Source: Massariosphaeria phaeospora
Lineage: Eukaryota; Ascomycota; Dothideomycetes; Pleosporales
Assembly (NCBI GenBank): GCA_011032825.1
Contig: JAADJZ010000002.1
Coordinates: 1,860,001-1,924,000 of the forward strand
Direction of reading: 5' to 3'
Length of the DNA stretch: 64,000 nucleotides
Part shown: piece by piece, positions 1 to 8,844 of the stretch
How positions within the stretch are numbered: position 1 is the first letter of the stretch
Layout: each line of letters begins with the position of its first letter
Position numbers and translations under genes: made by a program
The notes under the pieces: generated by a model
Databases searched by the model: none
The model's input: the letters and a program-made list of their open reading frames with translations, nothing else
What the model was told of the DNA's origin: nothing

Positions 1-351
1 TTCGGAATCTGTATCGTTGTCCCCCCGCGACTTGCCGGCTAATATGGAATTGAGCTTGCGTTTTGCAGCCGAGGCCTTTTGTTTGGCTTCTTCTTTCTGC
101 TGGGCGTCGGGGTCAAGGCGCGCGAGGAGATTGCGGATTACGAAGTAGGCTATTAGAGGCTGTATAGTTTGTTAGCATAATTTAGGCGTACATGATTCCA
201 TGCTGTTGATTCGGAGATACTAGCGCTCGCGGAGCGTAGTATGCAAGGAAAGAACGCTGTGCAACGGTGCTCGGAGGCGACGTACAGCAGCTGCCGCCAT
301 GAGGATATCAGGAAGATATCCTGTGAGGCTGCTCTTCTTGTTCCCGCTCAT
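1..351 (-). CDS. MSP1: Msp1-like mitochondrial outer-membrane AAA ATPase, N-terminus only
   Basis: Partial gene running off the left edge. Exon 1 (351-286) encodes MSGNKKSSLTGYLPDILMAAAA. A 126-bp intron (donor GTACGT at 285, acceptor CAG) leads to exon 2 (159-1), which starts PLIAYFVIRNLLARL and continues into a Lys/Glu/Ala-rich helix ending in an acidic stretch at the edge. A short N-terminus, one hydrophobic segment and a charged linker before the (unseen) AAA domain fit Msp1/ATAD1, which extracts mislocalised tail-anchored proteins from the outer mitochondrial membrane. The AAA domain lies outside the window, so the family call rests on this N-terminal pattern and could be wrong. The gene is divergent from TIM21, with 272 bp between the starts. 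Confidence 0.5.
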
Positions 352-623
352 CTTGACAGATGTAGCTCAAGGCTCGCGAACCAGGGGTGAGGTGAAATCC
401 GGTGTATAAGTTATGTTGATGAGTGCGTTGTCTGTCCAAAAGTCAAGTCGTCGTTGTCCGCGTTCAGAACGCCACTGTGGCTAGCCGCGGCCGGCGGCCT
501 CGGCGCTCCAGCCCACTTCGTCCTCCATTGCAGGTGGAGCTCCACCTCCACATCCACCTCACATGAAACACGATACCTAATTAGACTCACGACTACAATA
601 CACACCAAACCATTTAACACGTC

Positions 624-1414
624 ATGGCAGCCATACACAAGCCTACAGAAGTAATCCAGCTCCTCAGGCCCGCGATAAAAGCCCAGCGCATGTCCCGACC
701 GGACGCAAGACCCTCACGTGTCGCATTCTCCACATGTCGAATCACACAAGCTACGCACAGCTCCACACCATCTCCAATAACGCCGTCTGCTCCTCCGCCT
801 CGAAGACGAGTAACGGTTACCAATGACACGGGAAGCGTCCGCTGGTCGGAACTTTCGCCAGCGGAGAAAGCGGCGCGAACAACACAGCAATCATTCAACT
901 TCGTCGTGGTAATCACGGGTCTCGTTCTCGGTGTATGGCTTCCTTCCTACTCCACCCTTCCAAGAAGCCTTCTAACAATCACTTATAGGGCGGCGTATGC
1001 TACTACCTCTTCACCGATGTCTTCAGCCCCTCCTCCAAAACCGCCCAATTTAATCGTGCGACAACCCGCATCCGCCAATCCTCCGAAGTACAAGCCCTTC
1101 TCGGCGAAGGCTCACAAATCTCTGCGTTCGGTGAACCGTCGTGGTCGCGCCTAGCTCGCAACCGTTACATATCGCATACACTTGACACTGATCAGTGGGG
1201 CACCGAGCACATGCGGTTTAGGTTCTATGTGGAGGGCCCGTTGGGACAGGGTGTTGTGCATGTACATTTGACGAAGCGGCCGAGCCAGAACAACTTTGAG
1301 TATCACACGTTGGCGGTGGATGTTAAGGGACATCAGAGAGTGTACGTGGAGAACGCGGAGGAGAAGAAGGAGAGTAAGATAGCGCCGAAGATATTTGGGG
1401 CGCGGTGGTGGTAA
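624..1414 (+). CDS. TIM21: Mitochondrial import inner membrane translocase subunit Tim21
   Basis: Two exons, 624-932 and 989-1414, with a 56-bp intron (GTATGG...TATAG); the product is 244 residues. The N-terminus is Arg/Ser-rich and presequence-like. A single membrane segment (FNFVVVITGLVLGGGVCYYL) is encoded across the splice junction, followed by FTDVFSPSSKTAQFN and an intermembrane-space domain ending in GARWW. Tim21 links the TOM complex to the presequence translocase TIM23 and to respiratory supercomplexes. The splice choice is supported because it alone completes the membrane helix and restores the family motif TDVFS. The gene is convergent with PRO1. Confidence 0.93.
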
Positions 1415-1801
1415 TGTAGAAGACCACGCAGGAAGAAGGCCGAATCGCCACGCTACTATAACGAAGCTCGGGATCCTAACGCCATTGCCAGGAATGGGTG
1501 GACGAGATGGGACAACTCCAAACAGTCTGAAAAGAAGCAGCAGACATGTTGGACAGCGTATAAGCCCAGAATCGTACTATACCCCTCTGGCCCGATTCTT
1601 TCCTACTACTCAAGTTCAGGTGAACACCACGAGAAGCACGCTTGCGTAGACATCTACGTCAAAACGGTGCATTCCAACTATCGTTACCAAACGACCAATA
1701 TGCATGCATGCATTGAATACCGTCTAAACCCAAAAAGCACTTTTAGTGATAGCATTCCGCTGCAAGATATTTCAGAATTCATAAACTTCCAACCCCTGAG
1801 T
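1415..1801. other. Convergent 3' intergenic gap (TIM21 / PRO1)
   Basis: No gene, repeat or RNA structure recognised. Holds the two 3' untranslated regions. Confidence 0.6.
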
Positions 1802-3384
1802 CTAGTGCGCCTCTCCGTGTTCGTTGGTCGATCTGTTAAAACTGGGTGTAGTTGGCCTCGACTTGTCGACCCCGAAGAAAGCTATGTTCTCCCTCAATGC
1901 CACGTACTCGGAATCCGCATAGCCCAAGGCGTCCTGAATCTGGGTGCTATGCAAGCCCTTGATCCGCCGCAGTTCAGAAGCCGAGTAGTTGACTACCGCG
2001 CGTCCGATCTCGAAGGGGGCTGGATTGTGTAGTTCGTATTGCGGTGGAGAAATAATCATGGAGGAGGACGTTGAACGATCGAGGCCGGGGTGCACGTGCT
2101 GGTAATGGGAGTTGCGGGATGGCGTGGGAGGAGCCGCGCTAGGTTGAGCGTGATGAGAAGCGGAAGGCAGTCGTTTGACAACGAATATGCGGACAGCTTC
2201 TTGTTGTGCAAAGTGGCCGTCTACGTCAACGATCCCGACGGGTAAAAGACCGGCCTTGTCACTGAGGGCTTGCCAGGCTCCGTGGTCGATGTAAATCGTG
2301 CCGTGTGGAGCCAGACCGTGCAGAATCCAGAAGTAGCGGTCTCGGATAGGATGCGCAATAGGAAGGAAACGGGTATGCAGAGGTGGTTCGGCGTCAATTT
2401 GTGGTGATGGTGTTCTCGCCGGCGTATCATAGTGTGTAGAAGACGAAGGGTTGAATGCGTGGTTTGCACCGTGCAGATTCAGTGCAGCTGTCTGCGCCAG
2501 AGGAACTCCCTCGTCCTGGAAGTTGACCACGCTACTGCGACTCGATAGCCGTGCTGCCTTCTGTGCTTCTGCATGCCTAATGATGGCGCCGATGTTGCCT
2601 GGTTTCGAAGATTTGGTAATGACGGTGGTTACGCCCGCAGAAGTCGCCAGTCGTGCCGCAACGATTTTGGTTGACATGCCTCCGGTCCCTAGGGCAGAGC
2701 CAGCACTACTCACATCCACTTCTAGCTCTGCAATGTCCTCCACAACTTCGATTGCCTTTGCATCCGGGTGCGTTCGTGGGTTTTTGTCATACAGACAATC
2801 GACGTCTGTCATTAGGAACAGATAATCCGCTTGAACCATACCAGCAGTGATCGCAGAAAGGGTGTCGTTGTCGCCAAATTTAATTTCCGTGACGGCCAGA
2901 GTATCGTTCTCGTTGACTATAGGGATAACACCCATGTTTAACAGTTCGACGAACGTATTCTGCGCGTTCTGGTATTGTGTCCGATCGGCGATATCGTTCC
3001 TTGTGAGAAGAATCTGTGCAATTGGCTGCCGTACATGTCCAAACAGCTGGTCCCACAGACTCATCAATCTTAACTGTCCGATCGCTGCCAGCGCCTGAAC
3101 CTTTGGCAGATGTTTTGGGCGCTTGTCGAGGTCCATCCTACGGAGTCCCACGCCAATAGCGCCTGAGGAAACGATGACCACGCGGTGTCCATCCTGGTGA
3201 AGTTTAACGGCCGTTTCGACTATGAGGGATAAAATAGAGAGGAGCGGCTGATGAGTTTTCTCATCGACTATTGAACTTGTTCCTGCACATATGAGTAAAT
3301 GGATCCAGAGCCGCGTGTTATTAGTATACCGAGTTTGATGACGACGGTGAGCTGGCCTGGGTGTTTCTTCATGTGCAGAGCCAT
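1802..3384 (-). CDS. PRO1: Glutamate 5-kinase (gamma-glutamyl kinase), proline biosynthesis
   Basis: Two exons, 3384-3330 and 3282-1802 (intron GTATACTAATAAC...TGCAG, 47 bp); 511 residues. It catalyses ATP-dependent phosphorylation of glutamate, the first step of proline synthesis, in the cytosol. The amino-acid kinase domain shows the start motif TVVIKLGTSSIVD, SSGAIGVG, NENDTLAV, KFGDNDTLSA and GTGGMSTKIVAA. A C-terminal PUA domain follows, ending in the conserved block RAVVNYSASELRRIKGLHS. The PUA region carries a long Ser/Pro/His-rich insertion, making the protein longer than the roughly 430 residues of yeast Pro1. The start fits because exon 1 supplies the missing first strand of the kinase fold. 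Confidence 0.95.
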
Positions 3385-3460
3385 AGCGGATATGCTATAT
3401 TTTGCAGATCAGCCCCAATCGTGCTTCGGGGAGGACTGAGTTCAATATGATGTGGGCGGT

Positions 3461-3546
3461 TGACTGTTTCTGGGTCGATATTTGGAAGGTTGGAGACGGT
3501 GCCTCCGGCACTTTGAAATGACTGTTTCTGTGTTGATATTTGGGAG
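3461..3546. repeat. Imperfect 28-bp direct repeat in divergent promoter
   Basis: Copies at 3461-3488 and 3519-3546 share TGACTGTTTCTG, GATATTTGG and AG; by eye 25 of 28 positions match. A tandem pair inside a short promoter could be duplicated regulatory sites or a chance local duplication. Confidence 0.7.
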
Positions 3547-3715
3547 AGAGTAGGGCTGATCAGCGTTGTAGCGGGAGTTTAATTGGAGCTCTGGACACAC
3601 CTCCCTGTTAGGTACCCCACAGCTTTGACAGACAGCCAATCAGAGTTCCCGGTTTTCTCCGCAGCTCAACCTCAATCTCTCTCGACACGAATTTTCGCAA
3701 GACGCGCCCTCACAG

Positions 3716-3722
3716 TGACTCA
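3716..3722. promoter_or_regulatory. Candidate Gcn4/CPC1 site TGACTCA
   Basis: Exact match to the general amino-acid control element bound by Gcn4/CPC1 bZIP factors, 43 bp before the ATP23 ATG and in the promoter shared with PRO1. Cross-pathway control of a proline gene would be expected. A 7-bp motif can also occur by chance. Confidence 0.4.
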
Positions 3723-3764
3723 CCCACTAACTGCACACTCGACATCGCACGCCCTACGCCCGCC

Positions 3765-4556
3765 ATGTCACAACCCGAACAGGCCCCCGATGGGAAACCG
3801 CCCGCCGAAGCCGCAAAGCTACCACCCCCAAAGTTAGATCCCGCATTCTACAACTGGAGCAGTACCTTCTCCATCATGCTCGGCCGCATGACCGGAGACA
3901 GGAAGGTTGACCTCGAGCGCAAATACTTTTCCGAACAAGACACCCTCAAGGAAGAGCAATACTGCCGGCGATGCGAATCCAATCGCGATTACCTCCTCGA
4001 ATACTCGCCCATCGTGCGTTTCATGAAAGACGAAGTCACAAAACTGGGCGCAGATATGAATGCCCGGAACATACATTGTAGAATGTGCACGCAGGAGCAA
4101 AGCGGTGGTTTCCATATCGATCATGGAATTATGCTGTGTGCAAACAAGTTTCGGAACCGCGGGCATCAGGAGGATACTATGGCGCATGAGATGGTGCACG
4201 CATGGGATCACTTGAAATGGAAAGTCGACTCAGATAACATGAAGCACCAGGCCTGCTTAGAGGTACGATTTCCAGGCAGCATCGTTTGACATGCTACGGC
4301 ACTGAAAGTACTAACGTCCGGACGGCAGATACGCGCATCAACCCTCTCAGGCGAATGTCGTTTCTCACGCGAATTCTTCACGAGGAACCAATGGCGCATA
4401 ACCGAGCAACTGCAGAATTGCGTTCGACGGCGGGCGACACTGTCCTTGATGGCACGGCCGGGTGTAAAAGACGATGTCCATGCTGCAAAGATAGTAAACG
4501 AGGTGTGGGATAGCTGTTTTACTGATACAAGACCTTTCGATGAAGTCTATCGGTAA
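3765..4556 (+). CDS. ATP23: Mitochondrial inner membrane metalloprotease Atp23
   Basis: Two exons, 3765-4262 and 4329-4556 (66-bp intron GTACGA...GGCAG); 241 residues, normal for the family. It shows paired cysteines ([10 protein letters not shown] and HCRMCTQ), the zinc protease motif HEMVHAWD, and a C-terminal exon with [11 protein letters not shown] and CVRRRA. Atp23 processes the F1Fo ATP synthase subunit Atp6 precursor and chaperones its assembly in the intermembrane space; the processing role is best known from yeast. Exon 2 is required: without it the protein would stop just after the active-site helix. Confidence 0.95.
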
Positions 4557-5740
4557 AGAAATATACCCAGAGCACAAGAGGAAGAGAAGCATATTTCGAA
4601 TAGTGTAAAGACCATGTGTGAATAAGGGTAACAACAACATGCATAGCGACGGCGTACAACATCAAGGATCGGCATACCACAATCCTCACTCATATATAAT
4701 TTCCATCAGAATTGGCACAGTCATATGCTATATTGTTGCCGCTGAAGACAGCTGATCCCTACACTGGTTCACAGCATAGGGCATCCTGCATAATTACAAA
4801 AGTTGCACTTAACCTATACAAACCACCTAGTATCTTCTATGCTAGGCAAGGTATTACATCTATTACAGAGCTATTCCCTTTTCACTTATCATGGATTGTC
4901 ATAGCCGTAAAGAAGATAGCTTAAGATAACCTCTCTTATTCACGATGAGGCCGCAATTGTGTTAGGTATGCGTCCTTCGGGAGGATTTCGCTATCGGGAA
5001 CGTGAAGGGCTATGCCTGTATACAGCGCATACTCAAAAGATGATAGTACTCCGGGGCGTCGACTTGAAGATGATGCGGATCGCACGTCAACATGATACAA
5101 AGGTAAGAGGGAGGGAATGAGAGCCCCAGAAACGGCACAGAAAACCGATGCAGTTGATACCAATCCAATGCAGAAGATAGGAAGCGTCGAGTTGATGAGC
5201 AGTACGTTATAAAACAAGAGATGGTCTGAGAGCCGTGTTACATCCAGGCGCGGATGCAGAAAAGAAACGCCCTTATATGATAATCAATCGAGGTAATTAT
5301 ATCTGAAGACGAGGGTACACCGAGTATGAACCGGAATCAGCTTGGAGCTACACCTGCGAAGTCACGGAAGGTAACTTATCAAGCTAGGCTCGAAATGGTT
5401 AGAACATGATCTCATCATGTAATTCATCACCTCATGGATGCGCACATTCACACACAATCGACCGGCCGGTTGGCGTTCATTATATCCCAGTGAAAATTAT
5501 CGCTTTGGTGGTGTTCGTGAATCGACTGATTAAATCAACAATCGCTAAAAACCCGTCTCGTGTGTGTGAAGAGATAAGCAGGACGAAAGAAGCGAAAAGA
5601 AAGATTTTGTGGTCTGAGAGCTCTACAAAACGAACCACCGACTCAGCTCACACGGAAATTAAATGAAGCTCCCTCGCTGAAGGTTTGAGCTTTGCGGAAG
5701 CTTCTCTTTACTTTACCTTTCTTCTCTGCACCATCATAAC
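4557..5740. other. Intergenic, no gene supported
   Basis: About 1.2 kb between ATP23 and the AIM9-like gene. A 90-codon open frame on the minus strand (about 5217-4936) reads as a hydrophobic then Ser-rich peptide but has no ATG and no partner exon was found. Could hold a degraded gene; nothing firm. Confidence 0.5.
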
Positions 5741-7634
5741 ATGGCGTTCTGTCGATATCCAACTCGTCATCAAGTTATCAGTTCCTTGTACTGTCTTTTC
5801 TCACGAACGATATCACCCTTAAGAGCTAGGAGTCTCTTTACGCAATCAACTTGCTTTCAGTCAACGAAGGAGCCTTATGAGCTATTCGAGTACACCTCGG
5901 GGCGATGGATGTTTGTCAACCCCATTCTTCAAGATTCGAGGCTCATTACTGACTATGGACTGGAGTTGGAATGACGCCCTGAAGCATTCTGAAAGAAGAC
6001 GTGTTTTCAATATGTCGGAACTCAAGCGCTTCGCCGCCGCAGCCGTCAATCGGAACGTAGAAGATGTGGCCCGTTTTGAAAAGCTTGCTGAAGGTGGTTT
6101 CAATCGAACTTTTCTAGTCACTATGCGTGATGGCTTTCAGTTCGTTGGGCGCATACCATACCCGGTTACCGAGCCGAAGCACCTGGTCGTGGCTAGTGAA
6201 GTCGCGACGTTGGATTTCCTCCGCTCGCACGGTACACCAGTCCCCAAGGTATACAGTTACTCGGCTACGTCAGAAAACGCTGCTGGCACGGAATATCTCT
6301 TCATGGAGTTAATTCGCGGAACGAACTTAGGCGACATCTGGCTTAACCTATCTGGAAAGGCTAAAATCACCGTGGTCACCAAGCTCGTCGAGTTAGAGTC
6401 TCGACTATTTACTCTACCATTTCCCGCAAGTGGCAGTTTGTACTATACCAAGGATCTAGAAGCTGGGTCCAACAGGGTTGACGTTCCTGTCACCAATTCT
6501 TCGGACGATAGTCAATTTTGCATTGGTCCTGATACAAGACTCAGCCTGTGGCATGGGAACAGAATCAATATCCGGAGTGATCATGGACCCTGTACGTATC
6601 AGCCCAGTGGTTCATTTGAATTTTTTTGCATCGACCATGGGCTCTGAAGTACCCTAGTGTCCTCTCCATAAGTTACCTTCACTGAACATTCAAAAGATAC
6701 AGATCCAGTAATGGCTCTTACAGCTGGAGCAAAGAAAGAAATGGCATATTTGAAGAAGTTAGGGCGACCGCTTCACCCTTTCCAACGCCTGCACCGGGAG
6801 ATATACGACTATCAAAAGCAATCACTCTCAGAACATCTAGACAGTCTGGAGAAATATTTACGAATCGCCCCTCATCTTGTACCGAACGGCAACGACACTC
6901 TTACCCGCGCGACACTAAGACGTCCTGACCTCCAACCCAATAATGTGTTCGTCTCCGATGAACTTGAGATCACCGGCCTAATAGACTGGCAACACTGCGC
7001 AATACTGCCCCTTTTCCTGCAGTGTGGTATTCCCAACAGCCTACAGAACTACGGCGACAGTGTCTCAGAGTCATTGGTAACCCCTGAATTACCACATAAT
7101 TTCGACGCCCTGGGTGGGAGAGAACAATTCGAACAAGTTGTGCGCCTACGTCGGCGACAGCTTCACTACTTCTACGTCTCGACTACCGCAAAGCTGAACC
7201 CGACCCACTACGACGCCCTAACCAATGACTTCAGCACATTAAGGCGTAAGATCTTCGATCATTCGAGTTATCCCTAGGAAGGCGATAGCGTGACTCTCAA
7301 AGCCGACCTAATTCACCTAACAAAAAACTGGACCAACATCGTCACTTCAGGACCGAGCCCTTCTTGCCCGATCAACTTTTCGGAAGAGGAGGTGAGCGAG
7401 TGCTTGTGCCTGAACACTGCGCAGGTCGAGGCAGACGAACAGCTTCAGGCTTGTAGGGACGCTATCGGCATTGGACCCGAGGGGTGGGTGCCCGTGGAGC
7501 AGTACGATGAGATAAAGCAACGCGAAAGTAAGCTGAAGGCTGGTGCACTTGAGGCTGCTGAATCCGAGGAGGAACGAGCGAGGCTGTGTGAGCATTGGAT
7601 ATTCGATGACTATGACGAGGAGGAGTACTCGTAG
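5741..7634 (+). pseudogene. AIM9-like aminoglycoside-phosphotransferase-fold gene with in-frame stop
   Basis: Three exons: 5741-5910, 5966-6591 and 6697 onward. The frame stays open to 7634 except for one TAG at 7275-7277. If translated it ends after 458 residues; the rest (V-T-L-K-A-D-L-I to DYDEEEYS) lies downstream in the same frame. Family features are an Arg/Ser-rich mitochondrial-type N-terminus, YELFEYTSGRW, LAEGGFNRTFLV, the lipid/sugar-kinase-like loop LRRPDLQPNNVFV and GLIDWQHC. The family, named for yeast AIM9 (altered inheritance of mitochondria), is expanded in many fungi. From memory, homologues read P-W-E-G-D here, so TGG to TAG is the simplest cause. Other possibilities are a truncated but working protein, readthrough or a sequencing error. 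Exon junctions restore family sequence at all three joins. Confidence 0.8.
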
Positions 7635-8690
7635 CATGTATCGTGATCGAGCAGGTGGGAGAATGATCAAATGCGACTTGTGTTAGGAACTGTGGGGCGG
7701 GCCAACAGATAGTAAAAGCAGAGAGATTCAGGAATGACCAAGAACGCGTGTGCTACGTACAAGAGAAGCAGGCAATCTCTACAGTGTTGTCAACACACTT
7801 ATATAAGCTCGATATATGAGTTAAGAGAGTGCACACTTCTTTCAAACGTTTCTCTATCAAAATCTTGATTCCTTTTGTATGTTCACATCTTCTCACAATT
7901 CTCATCTGTTGACCTTCCCCATGCACGTCCCAAACAATATCTATTGTCCATCTCCGCTGTTCAAATGCTGTTCCATAGATGTGTTGTTGACTGCTCCAAA
8001 TCTACTCAGCCCCGACCCCACCCTTCTAATTTCCTGTCCACTCATCCTCAAACACATATTGTCCCCGCTCACCTCTACAACCTACAGCATGGATTAAGCG
8101 CCCAGTTCAATCCGCCCCATCAAACCAACCCGAAGCAATCTTCAGACATTCCTTGGAGAGCAACATTGCAAGAGCAGACCGCGCTAAATTGCCAGTCTGC
8201 TCGTACCATGCCACCCCTCAACAAGATAATCCCCTCGTTTCGCCACACCTGCACCAGATTACTCTATGCAGCATGCCGTTCGTCGCGGACCTGCTTACTC
8301 AAGGCTGGGCAGCAGTCGAGCGAGCGGCGTGGCCCGAGCGGTGTCATGGTTGATGAGAAGAGCGAGGATGGGGAGATTGCGGACGAGAGGGAGAGTAGGG
8401 GCAGCAGTATTGCTAGGGGCAGGTTGAGTGTGCTGTTGTCGGAAGAGCATGGTCTTTATGCGTTGATTTGTTTAGAGTCATGTATTGCTGCAGTTCCAGT
8501 ATGTCACGTCACGGCTTTCGTATCTGTGACGTCGCATCGTAATTACAGCGTGCGCGCCCGGCGTGACGTAGATAGGTGGGTGGTAGTAAACCACTTGCTT
8601 AGTCACACAACCCACCTACTTACCCACTTTTCTACTATATATATTTATCCAACGACAAATCCTCTAACTAACAAATACAGGTCCAAAACA
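7635..8690. other. Gene-poor stretch with a TATA-like promoter, transcript unresolved
   Basis: A TATATAAG-like element near 7800 is followed by a C/T-rich leader and a long open frame of low coding character. A good 3' splice signal (CTAAC...ATACAG) ends at about 8680, just before the structured RNA candidate. This could be a spliced noncoding host transcript or a short gene. No protein family recognised. Confidence 0.3.
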
Positions 8691-8691
8691 A

Positions 8692-8844
8692 ACACGAAAG
8701 TGTAGCTGGGTGGGCGCCTGGTCTCAATTTTCTCCAGAAAATTGGGCTGTCATTGACCAGGCGGGCGACAGGGCTTCAGTTCGACTCCCGCGGAGGTAGT
8801 ATGTCGAATTGGCCTGTCGTCGGGACAGCGAAGCTATACTTTTT
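8692..8844 (+). ncRNA. Candidate structured RNA with pol III-like internal boxes
   Basis: No known family assigned. Visible elements, in order: a perfect hairpin ACAC-GAAA-GTGT (8692-8703); an A-box-like TAGCTGGGTGG overlapping it; a nested stem in which CGCCTGGTC (8715-8723) pairs with GACCAGGCG (8755-8763) around an inner perfect AATTTTCT/AGAAAATT hairpin (8726-8743); a near-consensus B box AGTTCGACTCC (8778-8788); a hairpin CTGTC/GACAG; and a T5 run (8840-8844) that could end pol III transcription. A TATA-like run lies at 8634-8647. It is not a standard tRNA: the T stem and acceptor stem do not pair. Confidence 0.4.

Larger units (their letters stand above)
3385..3764. promoter_or_regulatory. 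Shared divergent promoter of PRO1 and ATP23
   Basis: 380 bp between two divergent start codons, so it must drive both genes. It contains an imperfect 28-bp direct repeat and a TGACTCA motif, listed separately. No obvious TATA box was seen next to either start. Confidence 0.75.

Noticed and set aside
4936..5217. Hydrophobic 93-codon frame, minus strand
   Set aside because: Begins at TTG with no ATG, no partner exon found and no family recognised; possible relic only.
7875..8705. 276-codon plus-strand frame
   Set aside because: No domain, uneven codon use, overlaps the 3' splice signal and structured RNA candidate; coding status not supported.
8700..8800. tRNA gene
   Set aside because: A and B boxes are present, but the T stem (needs GCGGG opposite CCCGC at the right place) and the acceptor stem do not form, and no anticodon arm fits.
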